This document shows positions 1-10,835 of a stretch of DNA of 64,000 nt, in pieces. Origin of the DNA: Labia minor (Eukaryota > Arthropoda > Insecta > Dermaptera > Spongiphoridae). The DNA is taken from contig OY720344.1 of NCBI GenBank assembly GCA_963082975.1, forward strand, positions 13,255,580 through 13,319,579, read 5' to 3'. The notes under the pieces are model-generated. The model searched no databases. It worked only from the letters and a program-made list of their open reading frames with translations, and was not told where the DNA came from. The position numbers and the translations under genes were made by a program. Each line of letters begins with the position of its first letter. The first letter of the stretch is position 1.

Positions 1-613
1 AAGTGGTAAATTCACGGACGCCAGCAATCTTTTTTAAAGGAGATTTGCTTAACCAATTAAATCAACCCAATTTACCTGCAAGGTAATTAGGAATCAATTA
101 TTACCAGTTTACTGGTTGGACTCAAATACCTCTCAAATATATAAAGAATATCTGAAGCATCGCCAGGTGACATGTCGCTACGTATTCACGAGGCTTTTAT
201 TCTCACTTTAAAGAAACAAATAAAAACACTGCAAGTTCCCCAAAGTACAATTAATCCAACTCACCTGCGTTTCCCAATGAATCAAGAAAATATTTATATT
301 AAATAAAAACAAATTTATATATTTATATAAAATTAATATGTGTGTGTATGTGAAATACAAAATGATTACACAAGTAGGTAAAGCAAAAAGGTAATTTTAA
401 ACAATAAACAAACTAATTAATAATACATCTAAATTATAATACAAAATTTGAGGTCGTTCAATACGCACTAAAGAAAATGTTAATTAATGGACCTCAAATA
501 AACAATATTCAAATTACAATTTAGAAATTTAAGAAAAAATTAATTAATTATTAATTAGTAATAAATTCAGATGCCTACTCTACTACAAAACATGGTTAAT
601 ATGTGTCTTATAG
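1..613. other. AT-rich non-coding, nothing recognised
   Basis: No open frame of note, no terminal repeats and no similarity to other parts of the window that I can see. It consists of A/T runs and short TTAA-type palindromes. Confidence 0.5.
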
Positions 614-621
614 ACACATTT

Positions 622-1231
622 GGTAATTGATCAGTTTAACCGATGTATCATGGATTTGGAGAAAATTTTAACAGTGGATTACTTTTATTTCACTAATTTT
701 TACACTTATTCACTAATTTTCGGTTTTTAATAAGTTCGGTTTAGATATAGGAAAATAATTTAATTAATTTATTATTATTAATTATTTATTAAAGAAATGA
801 ATTTTTATTTTTTTTCACTCAAAAATTAAAATCCGACATTTTAATATTGCAATTGATTGCAATAAATCCATTGATATTCTATTTAGCTACCATGTTTTAT
901 TTTATGACCAACAGAGGGCTCCACTCATTGGGAATATAATAAGAAAATTAAAAAAATTAATTAATTAAATATTTTTCCTATATATTCAAACCGAACTTAT
1001 TAAAAACCGAAAATTAGTGAATAATTAGTGAATTAGTTAATAAAATATTAATAAATGGCTGCTCACTCGTAATTATAATAGTTTATCTGTCAAACTTAAT
1101 AATTTTTATCTCGTAAACTAGAAGCGACCGCCACATACTGCTGAAGGGAAGTTTGTTTAGAATCAAAAAAGGAATCCACTGGTAAAGTTTTATCCAAATC
1201 CATTATATATCGGTTAAACTGAACAATTACC
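622..1231. mobile_element. Non-autonomous DNA transposon with long inverted repeats (hAT-like)
   Basis: The two ends are inverted copies of each other over about 60 bp, starting ggtaattgatcagtttaacc at 622 and ending as its near reverse complement at 1231. A second pair of inverted blocks follows further in (about 707-745 and 975-1021, both carrying aataagttcggttt or its complement). The flanks acacattt (614-621) and acacatat (1232-1239) match at 7 of 8 positions, which fits the 8-bp target duplication of hAT elements. There is no coding capacity. A block at 783-846 recurs at 4434-4497, so part of the interior is itself repetitive. Confidence 0.7.
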
Positions 1232-1239
1232 ACACATAT

Positions 1240-1698
1240 TTTTTTTTTTTTTTTTAAAATAAAATTTTATATTCACTCCTCATATTATTCTAATAATTTC
1301 ATTTTATTTATTCGAAAAACTATAAAAGTATAGATTATAGACTTACTTATTTACATTGAAATTTGTTCCAAACATGGTATTATTATTGAAATGATTTCTT
1401 CAAAGCTTAAATTTTAATTAGATTATTTGAATTCAGAGAGAAATATTCTCTTTATCCTCTTCAACTTTTGTCATTGTTTAAATTAATCTTTGCACCCTCC
1501 CAAATTGTGAGAAATAATTAAATTATGTGTAATAATACAATTATTAAGATTGAATATTATTTCAAATTAATTTTAGTTTGGAATGTACAGTGATAATTGC
1601 TTTCTCTTCTACTACATCTATTTATTTGAAGAAATAGCAATTCTCCAATGTATGATGACTTTATCCTCCATATTTCCCACCTAATAACCTTTTTTTTC
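1240..1698. other. AT-rich non-coding, nothing recognised
   Basis: Homopolymer-rich sequence without open frames or visible repeat boundaries. Confidence 0.4.
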
Positions 1699-1940
1699 GA
1701 TGAGAAGCAATTCGATTAAGATTGCAACTAAAGCTCAACTTAGGGTGCTAATCGCAAGCAATTATTGGTCGGACAATTTTCTCCCATCAGCGCCGGCTTA
1801 AAAAGGGGGAAGGCCAATCTGTTTTCTCGCCATTAGTGACTCAACATCGCGGCTTTTGTCATTAGTTGAGATCCCAAACAACAATTCTGATAAAAGCTAC
1901 TAACTTCTTGACAAGATCCAATTAACTGGTTTCCGCTTTT
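1699..1940. other. Higher-GC non-coding island, possible cis-regulatory sequence
   Basis: The stretch is clearly richer in G and C than its neighbours and does not recur in the window. It has no sustained open frame. It carries several homeodomain-type cores (taatc, caatta) and gata motifs. Calling it an enhancer is inference only; unannotated exon or old repeat are alternatives. Confidence 0.25.
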
Positions 1941-2114
1941 ATTTTTCAAATTCTATCCTTCTATTTTGGATCATATATATTGAGAAAAATTAGCCAATAA
2001 AATCACCCCCCCCCTCTCGCAATATCGATTGAAATTTATTTTTATATAAAAAATATTGTTGTATATAATTGATGTATTAAATAAATAATTTATTCATTTT
2101 TCACATCTAATAAT

Positions 2115-2289
2115 CAGGGCCGCCCTAACCACAGGGCTAATTGGGCTATAGCCCTAGGGCGCAAGCCTTCTGGGGGCGGCATTTTTTATTGGTTTATATA
2201 TTTTTACTAACCATTGTGTGTAATTTCTTATGAAAAGGGGCGCAAAATTTTAGGAGCCCACGGGCGCCGAAAATCTTAGGACGGCCCTG
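2115..2289. mobile_element. hAT MITE, family CAGGGCCG, copy 1
   Basis: The element starts cagggccgccctaa and ends ttaggacggccctg, an imperfect terminal inverted repeat. It is flanked by a perfect 8-bp direct repeat, ctaataat (2107-2114 and 2290-2297). TIRs starting CAG together with 8-bp duplications are diagnostic of the hAT superfamily. At 175 bp it cannot encode a transposase. A second copy with its own perfect 8-bp duplication is at 26502-26680. Confidence 0.92.
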
Positions 2290-2523
2290 CTAATAATATT
2301 TCTAAATAAATAAATAATTAATAGTATTTCATTCTCAATTTATGTTAAAAAATTTAAAAAAAAAAAATCAATTAAATGAAATATTTTCATTTAAATTCAT
2401 ATACTTAAATTGATTGTATAATTAATTCTAATACAATTTGTATTTTAACATTTTTTTAATAGTTATAAAATGGTAATTCAAAATAAATAAATTAAAAAAT
2501 TAATAAAATGATTCTTAAATCCA

Positions 2524-2670
2524 TCTACGAGTATCTTCGTATCTCTGAGTGTCTAAGCAACTTTAAAGTTCTTCTTGAACGCAACAACCACATTCCTCCA
2601 AACGTTCCTATCCTGAACTACTCTCCTCCAATTCCTATTTTTTACCATCACCCTCACGTCCCTTTCTAAA
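2524..2670 (-). mobile_element. LINE 3'-end fragment
   Basis: Read on the minus strand this resembles the tails of the LINE fragments at 10268-10425, 17240-17893 and 54044-54225: the region coding for the last residues after the reverse transcriptase, ending near a gagtt-type motif. It is strongly diverged and 5' truncated, the usual fate of non-LTR copies. Confidence 0.55.
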
Positions 2671-2810
2671 TTTTTAATTATAAATCATATTATCTACTGC
2701 GTCCTTATCTACCAACTGGTCGCTTCCAAATCGTCCTCCCCAGAAATAAGTTTCTCGTCAGATTTTTTTATTAACTTGACATTTCTGATTGTCTGTAATG
2801 TTAATAATTT

Positions 2811-3665
2811 GTAATTGAATTTTAACCCACTTGTAGTTAAGCGATTTCGCGATTTGAAAAGTATATTGAAAATCGATGACACTACAATGATCAATAATTA
2901 GTTGGAGTGTCTCCACTCGACTATCTCGCAATTTGAATGGGATTAATTAACACATATATTATATTAAAATTAAATTTAATTAATTATAAATTAAAATTAA
3001 TAAATAATATTTATTAAACCAGCGCATGTTTCACTCTTGTTGATGGAATTACGTCACGTGTTGGCGCGTAAGATTTGCATTCTTAAAAAATTAATTCTGG
3101 TACTTTCAGTGATTCAATCAAGCTGAAATACTATATATAGCAGTTTTATACAATTTTTAATCATGTGAAAAATTATCAAACATATATCTTTATTTTTATG
3201 GTCACTTTAAAGGAAAAAAAAATCAAAATGTGGTAGGTAATGATCCTCTTCCGGTTGAGCTACATTTTTCAAAAGTTGATAGAAAACAACAAATTTTGAA
3301 TAATGGCCGTATACCAAATTTCATGATTCTAGCTCTCTGGCGAGATAGTAAAAAGAGATATTTTGAATTTTTCAAAAATACGAATTTTTAAAATTTGTGA
3401 ATTTAATTGACAGATCATATTGTTTTTTATTATATTTCTCTCTCTCTCTTTCTCTTTTTTTTTCTTTATTTTGAGATAGTTAAGATACTAAAAATAAATT
3501 AATAAAATAATGTACACAAAAAATATAAATTTCTTATTGGATTTTAACCTACTTCTATTTAAGTGATTTCGCTCAAATTTGAAACGTATATTGTAAGTCG
3601 ATGACACTAATCAAAAAGAAATATTTTGAATTTTTCAAAAATATGGATTTTTAAAATTTGTGAAT
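2811..3665. repeat. Diverged tandem duplication, one copy split by a HINE-B insertion
   Basis: The segment 2811-2892 continued by 3351-3410 is similar to the uninterrupted segment 3535-3665; both carry gatgacacta and then attttgaatttttcaaaaat. The second copy therefore shows the sequence before the transposon at 2893-3350 landed. No protein is encoded. Confidence 0.7.
2893..3350 (-). mobile_element. HINE-B copy 1 (non-autonomous Helentron-like element)
   Basis: Read on the minus strand the element runs from actatctcgccagag (3350 side) to the reverse block gcgagatagtcgagtgg plus a short hairpin near 2905. It has an internal deletion compared with copies at 9442, 18579 and 58070. It sits inside a duplicated host segment whose other copy (3535-3665) lacks it, so the boundaries are known to within a few bases and no clear target duplication is seen. 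That, with subterminal repeats and a one-sided hairpin, fits a Helentron-type element better than a cut-and-paste MITE. Confidence 0.75.
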
Positions 3666-5191
3666 TTAAATCTTGATGTTAATATAATGTTATATTTATA
3701 TTTATATTTACAATTTTTTTATATTTTACATTTTCTATACAAGGTGCTTGTGATGTTATGTGATTCCGAAAAGAAGTACAGAGTACACGTCAGTATGCCG
3801 ATGGCTTAATAAGCCCCTTGCATAATCAATGTCATCTAGAAAAGGCCTAGAAACTTCTCGAAGAATATGTTCGAGAATAACAGATTTAAATAGTGCAATG
3901 TTTTACATCTGGCAAGCAACAATAAAATATTAAAAAAAAATAAATCTAAAAAAAACTAAACCCTTGAAAATAAATGAATAAAAAAAAACTTTTAATATAC
4001 ACGCTTTTTAATCAAAAATACCATAAAAAATAGAAAATAAAATATTAATTAAACCTCGAATATTATCCTTTACATATCCCATCTTTACCACGCTCATCAT
4101 ACTCATTGTAACCTTCTCGCTTTGAATACTCTAACTATATCTGGAGATGCAATTCCTCGTTATACAGTCTCCGTCATTCCACGGTGACCTCATTAATTAA
4201 TTAATTTTGTTAAAATAAAAACATCTAACGACGTAAATGACAAAGTCCTAGGAACAAAAAAAAAATTCAATCTTGTTTTATAAATATTACATATGGTACT
4301 GAATTTATTCATTTTAAATATATATATATATTATTCGAATAAAATGAGTGTTTGAAAAAAAACAAAATGGAAAAAAATATTAAGCATAAATTATTTTACT
4401 TTTTAATAAAAAAATTTATTTTCATTTTCATTCATTTATTAAAGAAATGAATTTTTATTTTTTTCACTCAAAAATTAAAATTCTACATTTTAATATATTA
4501 TGTTTTAAGGTTTCCTGAGTTAAAAAACAATTTTCAGCAATTGTGAAATATGAAATTTTTTAAAAATATTTTTCTATTTCCTAAATAGAATTAACTTAAT
4601 TTTTTAAAAATAAAATACCAAATATGAACCAGGGATTTAATAATAATATTGCTTATAAAAACACATGTATTTAAATAAAATAACTTATTAAATGAAATAA
4701 ATATTTATAATAGAACAAATAATATAAATTGGTTGAAAGTTTAATTATTACAAATATTTCATAGAATTTAATTCATTGATGATATAAGCATTCAATAAAA
4801 ATAATTATAATTAAATATACAAAACCTGTTCAAATATTTAATTGATTTATACTTATATGTACATATTAATTAATTTGGATAATTATAAATATAATTTTCA
4901 TTTATATCAACAAGAATTGATAAAGATCGAATATATATACAATATTTAGATAATGTATTCTAATGTATATTGGATTTACATTTAATTGCAAATTAAAATA
5001 ATGTAACTTGGCTACAAATTAAAAGTTCATATCCCTCGTACTAGATATAAAGAATGATTTTGTAATTTCTGATATTTTTATTTTAAATTATTTTGTACTA
5101 CCATTTAAATATAGAAAAAGTATTGTGTGACTAATTATCATACAAATAAAAACATTAAACAGTAAAAAAATTATGAAAACAACACTGTAAC
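3666..5191. other. AT-rich non-coding with a few repeat scraps
   Basis: A less AT-rich patch lies at about 3740-3920 and contains the small inverted repeat ggcttaataagcc (3803-3815). The block 4434-4497 repeats the interior of the element at 622-1231. The rest is A/T runs without open frames. Confidence 0.4.
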
Positions 5192-6551
5192 TAGAGGGTA
5201 ACTTTTCCCGGAGTATTTTCGTTCCCGGGAATCGGGAAATTTAAAAATGCATTTCCCGGGATTCCTGGGAATTCTGGGAAATTATAAAAAATACTAAATT
5301 TGAGGTGGAAATTGTAAAAGTTTTACGAAAAAGTTAAATAAATGTTGTTTTTGCCAAAAAATAAAATAAATTTAATTCAAAAATAAAATAAAATTCAGTA
5401 AGATATATTATATAATCATCAAAATATAACATAAACATAATTATTTTCTTTTACTTGTTTAGAAAATAACATTTTAGAAACAAGAGGCAATCAAAGGAAA
5501 TGTCGCCTAAAACTGAGATCCTTCATATTAGAGGAGTAACGATTAGTTATTCCTTTTTATTTTATTTTTTTCTTTCTTTGTTTTTTTTTTTTTTTTTTTT
5601 GCATTATTTTCGATTTTTTTTTTGGCATTATTTTTGTATTTTGTTTTTCTTATTTTGGTTTTTCTTTACTGTATATATTTAAAAAGATGGAAAACTGAAA
5701 CTCTGAGTCTGTGATTATGTATGCCCTCAATTAAAGACATTTATGATCGTTGATTACAGATTGTTAGTTATTATGTAAATATGTTTTGCTTTTTTTTTAT
5801 TTTTGTTTGCTTTTTGGATGTTTTTGCTATATTTTTGTCACCACCCAAAAAGATGGACTGAAATAACATACAGAATGATTGTATATATAATTTTTGAATA
5901 AATAAATAATAATATTTATTTATTTATCACAAAATATAATTAGGTCTTTACCTTACTGGCTCTCAAAGACAGCTTATTTATATTAATTTAAGTGAAGGGG
6001 CAGGTGATGGAGAGGGGTTAATTTTAAGGGTGTAAGGAAAATGACTCTCTTTTCAAATGGTCAAGTGCAATAGTGTATTTTATTATTGTTACCTATTCAA
6101 GAACTATTTTATATAGAACCCCAACCAAGGTGTCAGGTATGGCAATTAAAACAGACCCAAGCTTGTGAAATCGAATTTTAACTCTAAAAGTTGATTGACA
6201 GTTATAACTTATGCCAATTTCTATTACACGTGCAGATATATAACTATATATATATTTATATATATATATATACAAAAAAAAATTTAAATACAAAATAATT
6301 TGGCAATGGCAACTGCCGTCTACCAGAGTTCACTGTAAAAAAACTCGAAAAATAGAAAAATTTAAAGAAAAATTAAAGGGAGAGAAAGAATGAAAAATGT
6401 ATGTATGTACACTTGTATTTTATATTTATTACGATTATTTCAATTAATAAATAAAGATTTCGGCATCATAATCAGCATGAAAAATAAATGTTTCGTTTTT
6501 TTCCGGGAAACGGGAGGAGTTTTCCCGGGAATTTCCAGGAATAACCCTCTA
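5192..6551. mobile_element. hAT transposon, 1.36 kb, non-autonomous
   Basis: The ends are tagagggtaacttttcccgg and its approximate inverse, which ends aataaccctcta. They are flanked by a perfect 8-bp duplication, actgtaac (5184-5191 and 6552-6559). Sub-terminal blocks are rich in tcccggg. The short open frames inside (for example at 5500-5682, mostly phenylalanine from T runs) show no transposase motif, so this is a deleted derivative. Confidence 0.9.
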
Positions 6552-6559
6552 ACTGTAAC

Positions 6560-7020
6560 TTATTTCTGTTTTTATCTTTAGATAAATAGTTTTTATCAAT
6601 AAATCTTTATGTATTTCCAAATTTTATGATTAAAAAATATTTTTAGTTAACTATAACGATTGAACATAAATATATTTATTCCTTAACAAATTACAATTAG
6701 GATTTTATTTATTTAAAATTATTAATTTTAAATTTAAAAATAAAAATATTAGTTAAATAACATTAAATTCAATGAAATAACCAATTTATGTAAGTTTACA
6801 CAAAATCTCTAATGAAAGATTGATTAGAGTGAACCAACATATCTAATTTATTAATTTTTAATGTAAAATGTCAATAAAATAAGTACAAAATTTAATTCCT
6901 ATAATATTTATTGTTTTTACTATAGACTCTTTGAATTCAGTTAAAAAAATATAAACTCCGAAATATTAATTTTCGTTATAGTTAAACTTGATTTTAATAC
7001 ATTATTAATTATATATTTTT
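6560..7020. other. AT-rich non-coding, nothing recognised
   Basis: No frames, repeats or structured sites seen. Confidence 0.4.
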
Positions 7021-7136
7021 ATCGACCGACGATAGTAAGGGAGGTATGTTTTCACACCAAATTTCACATGTGGAGATTTTTACATATCTCCACGAATTAT
7101 GCATTTTATTAACAGAAAAAAGTATTTTTAGCATGA

Positions 7137-7198
7137 TGTCTGTCCGTCCGTCCGTCCGTCCGTCCGTCCGTCCGTCCGTCCGTCCGTCCGTCTGTCCG
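7137..7198. repeat. (GTCC)n microsatellite inside HINE-A
   Basis: About 13 near-perfect tccg/gtcc units. The other HINE-A copies have only two to four units at the same place, so this copy has expanded. Confidence 0.95.
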
Positions 7199-7417
7199 TA
7201 TAGATGTGTACAGCCTGAACGGCTCAACGGATTTTGATGAAATTTGGTGTATATCCGGAAACAGGAAGTGGTAGTATTACCGATCGATGATAGAAAGAGA
7301 AGGGTTATTTTCACACGAAATTTCACATGAGGAGATTTTTTACACATCTCCTCGAATCATTGGTTTTATCCTCGGGAAAAATCATCTTCATTAGTTTTTT
7401 CTTAATTTAAAATTATA

Positions 7418-7445
7418 TGACGTCACCCAGCCTTTCATGACGTCA
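7418..7445. promoter_or_regulatory. Paired CRE-like palindromes tgacgtca in HINE-A
   Basis: Two perfect tgacgtca octamers lie 20 bp apart, the consensus bound by CREB/ATF bZIP factors. The arrangement is kept in the copies at 20407-20969 and 60431-61059. Function is not shown by the sequence. Confidence 0.4.
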
Positions 7446-7727
7446 CAGCCAGCGGCTCCTTATATATTACAAATAAAATAAAATTAAAAATATTTATATT
7501 ATATTCATATCTGTTTTTTATTTCATTAATAGATATATTAAAATTATTTGAAATTGTTTCTGTAGCTGGTAATTAATTTATTTCAAACCGTCGGTCGGTT
7601 CTGTACCAGCCAGATCAACTTATTCAATTATCCGTTTACCTTGAAGGGCTTCACTCAATAACAATAACGCCAAAGATGAAATGAATACAGCTGATTAGAT
7701 ATGTGGTTCTTTTAGTTTAAACTATAA

Positions 7728-7960
7728 CACAAGGTGAAGCTAACATTTGGGGGTAGATTTTGGACCTGATTTCGGTTTAACCAAAGGTTCAAGTCTCGGA
7801 CCTGACAAGGGAATTCGTCTCTTGCTTGAGTTTACGGGAATGAGGTCCACCCAACAGACCTCATAAAATCTGGGTAACTACTTGAAATATAAAGTAGCAC
7901 CTCATATTAAATATATCAAAAAGTTGAGGTGATCCGTTCCGTCCTTTGCCTTGTTTAGGA
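7728..7960 (+). repeat. tRNA-derived SINE, highly diverged copy
   Basis: It contains ggttcaagtctcggacctga, a B-box/T-arm-like block followed by the same order of landmarks as the intact SINE at 25841-26132 (gacaagggaat, a ccaccca or gactcc block, aactacttga, agtagcacctc). The head and tail are too diverged to set exact ends. Confidence 0.6.
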
Positions 7961-9441
7961 GACAACAGACTTGAAAGACTCTATCTTTCTTTTTTTATTT
8001 ATTTTGATTATTTTGGGTGTTATAATAGATTGTTTTTTAAACATCTTCTATGATAGCTCATTACGTGAAAATAAATAAGCCCCCACCCCACTCTTTATGT
8101 ATTGTGATATTTACTAATTCCCATAAATTTATTTAGATCCGGATGATTGAATATTTACTAAATGATGAGCCTAGATTAGATTTCTTCGCTTTCTCATTAA
8201 TCAAAAATAATTCCTAATATTTTGAGTAATATTTTTAGCATTTAGTAGTCATTTAACAAAGGGCTTAGTAACAAAGTCTCGATATTTACTAAAATATTAT
8301 TTTTTTAATCATTATTCTATGTATTGGAGATTAAAAAATAAATAAAACTAACCAAAATAGGATTATAAATGAATAATAATTCTTTGCAAAGGTCTCCAGT
8401 GTTTACCAATCCTCATCGATTATAAGAAATGTCAACAAGTCTCATTAATTAAAAAGTCATTTTGTGTTAGAAAGTTTAATCACATTATATCTCAATATCG
8501 AAATTAACAAACAATCAATATATACAATCAAGATTCTAAATAATCCACTATTCGTCGTTGTTGTCCAACATAATACTAATCGAATTCTATAAATATTAAT
8601 ATAATTAAGAAGCCATTGAATTTGTTCTATTGTAGTTGAGAAATAAGGGTCAAAATCGAAAAGTGAAAAAAATATCAATAAATAATTATATATCTAGAAT
8701 AGTTTTAGTTTTAGTTGAATAAAATAAATTTGAAAAATATTAAAACAAAAATTCAATATTATTCTTTCATCTTAAAAACAAGAACAAAAATAATTAATGA
8801 ATCAGTTTTACAGAGATACGTTGATTAGCCATAATCGGATTATCTGTTAGTCCGTTATCTCATATGAATAATATAAAAACTCAACAAAAACAAATTTTAA
8901 CACTGAGATTATTCTGAAAATATTTTAAATAATACTTGTTTGAACATTTGCTCGGGCTGTAAAAAATTATTTATAGTTGATCACATAATTTATTAAATAA
9001 AGAATGCTTAGAATTTTATTTATTTTATTTTTTTTAAATTTATTTTTACGTTTTCTGGACTGGAGAATACAAACATAGTATTTGAAGAATTTTCTATATC
9101 TGTTCATGAATAAATATTGTGACGCTTTTAACTCTGAATTAAATGTCTATTAATATGAATATTCTTCACTGTAATATGAATATCTTATCTTTTTATAGAT
9201 AAATTATAGATCATTAATTCAAAGAATAAAAATAATTTTTTGGTAAAAAAAGTCTCCACGCATACCATAGTTCAGACTACGCATTGTGAATGAATGAAAA
9301 AAAAAAATACATAATAATTCTGGAAAGAGAGATTGTAAAATTATTAATAAATTTATATATTTCAATTTCATTTCAATAATCGAATGTCATTTAAAATAAT
9401 TAATTAATTAACTTTGAAAGTTTCCAATTAAATGAATATGA
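7961..9441. other. AT-rich non-coding, nothing recognised
   Basis: No supported gene or element. The 73-codon frame at 8457-8678 (minus) has no recognisable motif and biased AT composition. Confidence 0.4.
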
Positions 9442-10052
9442 TTACTATCTCGCCAGAGATAGTATTGCGATCACGAAAATTTTCGATGTCGAGATTTTGA
9501 TGTTTTTATATGTTTTGAAGGGTCCTGAATCATTTTCACTAAGATTGAGAAAATTGTGTGTGTTTGTGAGTGTGTAGACAAGATTAGGCAAAAACGGTTT
9601 GAGCTAGAATAATGAAATTTGGTACATGGACATTATTCAATATCCGTAGTTTTATATCAACTTTTGAAAAATGTAGCTCAACCGAAAGAGGATCATTACC
9701 TACCACATTTTGATTTTTTTTCCTCTAAAGTGTCTAAAGTGACCGTAAAAATAAAGATATATGTTTGATAGTTTTTCACTTGATAAAAAACTTGTATAAA
9801 ACTACTATATAAAGAATTTCAGCTTGATTGAATTGCGGAAAGTACCGGAATTAATTTTTTAACACTGCAAATCACGCGCCAGCACGTGACGTGGTGACAT
9901 CAACAAAGATCCAAACACGCGCTGGTTTAATAAATAATATCTATTAATTTTAATTTATAATTTAATTAATTAAATTTAATTTAAATATAATATTTGCTAA
10001 TTAATCCAATTTAAATTTGCGAGATAGTCGAGTGGAGACACTCCAGCTTATT
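9442..10052 (+). mobile_element. HINE-B copy 2 (fullest copy)
   Basis: It starts attactatctcgccagag and ends gcgagatagtc, then the hairpin gagtggagacactc, then cagcttatt. The first 10 bases of the left repeat, actatctcgc, are the exact inverse of gcgagatagt near the right end. The hairpin lies outside the right repeat only. Internal landmarks are caaaaacggtttgagctaga, gaaatttggtacatgg, and a gc-rich cacgcgcc/cacgtgacg block before the A/T-rich right arm. No coding potential. Confidence 0.85.
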
Positions 10053-10267
10053 TTTTTTGTTAATCATATCATCGAATATAAAAGCATATATATATATATA
10101 TATATAATTGTTTTTTATATTAATTTATAAATAATATTTAAAAAGAATAAAATGAATTGAATGAAATGAATTAAAATAATTTTAAAGTCACCTCTCTATT
10201 AATTTGCAAAATTAAAGTAAATAAATAATTAAATTTATTAAAGTATATATATAGTTAAAAATAAAAA
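10053..10267. other. AT-rich spacer with (AT)n
   Basis: A short (at)n run lies at about 10088-10107. Nothing else was recognised. Confidence 0.5.
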
Positions 10268-10425
10268 TACAGATCTGTGGCACTACGGAACTCGAAAGTT
10301 TTTGGTCTCAGAAATCACATTTCTCCAAATGTCCCTATCCCTTGCCACTCCCATTCAACTCCTATTTTTTCACCCAATCTCTCTTAATTCCCTTCCTTCA
10401 ATGTCTACCCTTTGTTTTCCAAAAC
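10268..10425 (-). mobile_element. LINE 3'-end fragment
   Basis: On the minus strand this gives the conserved tail seen at 54044-54225: a gggag...aggagttgaatgggagtggc block, then gagaaatgtg, then actttcgagttccgtagtgc and cacagat. It is a 5'-truncated non-LTR retrotransposon end. Confidence 0.75.
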
Positions 10426-10700
10426 ACACACACAAAAACAAAAATAAATATAATCACGTATTAAAATAAATAAAAGTAATAATAATATAAATGATAATTG
10501 TACATAGATGACTTCAAAACCAACTAAGTCTTATTTTTCCAAATTTTCTTTTTGAAATTATATCTAATAAAATTGCTAACAGTTATTCAAATTAATTGAA
10601 TTACGATTTTTTTTTAAATAATAATTTTTCAAAATATTTTTATGTTTTTCTTACTTATATTTCATGATTTAGACAAATTTTAATAGGAAGGATAGGTTTG
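10426..10700. other. AT-rich non-coding
   Basis: No recognisable feature. Confidence 0.4.
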
Positions 10701-10704
10701 GTTG

Positions 10705-10835
10705 CATTTACAGGGGTAAATCCAACTGGTGGCGACGCTCTTTGGCCACCCAGTAAACTTATTCTTCTACGGCGGGGAAACGCGCTCCGTCGCTCAGTCA
10801 GTTGGTGCACCGGCTGCGCAGCGCATCCGACCATC
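10705..10835 (+). promoter_or_regulatory. Candidate CpG-containing promoter / first-exon block
   Basis: This block of about 130 bp is strongly GC-rich, with many CpG dinucleotides, in the middle of DNA that is mostly A and T. It does not recur in the window. It contains a match to the arthropod initiator consensus TCAKTY, tcagtc (10794-10799), and a ggtggcgac motif at 10729-10737. There is no TATA box at -30. Downstream, possible donor sites occur at 11272 (aaag/gtaaaa) and 11297 (ccag/gtaatt), but no open frame follows. A non-coding first exon or an enhancer are both possible; strand is inferred only from the initiator. Confidence 0.4.

Larger units (their letters stand above)
7021..7624 (+). 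mobile_element. HINE-A copy 1 (non-autonomous Helentron-like element)
   Basis: The left end is cgaccgacgatagtaaggga and the right side carries ccgtcggtcggt, an inverted match to the left end. A degraded hairpin and the terminal aacttatt follow. The body has the family landmarks: a caccaaatttcacatg block twice, a (gtcc)n tract, ggctcaacggattttgatga, ggaaacaggaagtggtagta, and two tgacgtca palindromes. Open frames on both strands here are products of this repeat, not genes. Four more copies are at 20407, 37881, 45452 and 60431. Confidence 0.85.

Noticed and set aside
5500-5682. 60-codon frame inside the hAT
   Set aside because: Mostly phenylalanine and leucine from T runs. No motif, and it lies within a bounded non-autonomous element.
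7009-7347. 112-codon frame with repeated TDGR
   Set aside because: Produced by the gtcc microsatellite and HINE-A sequence. Sister copies give the same peptides with stops and length changes.
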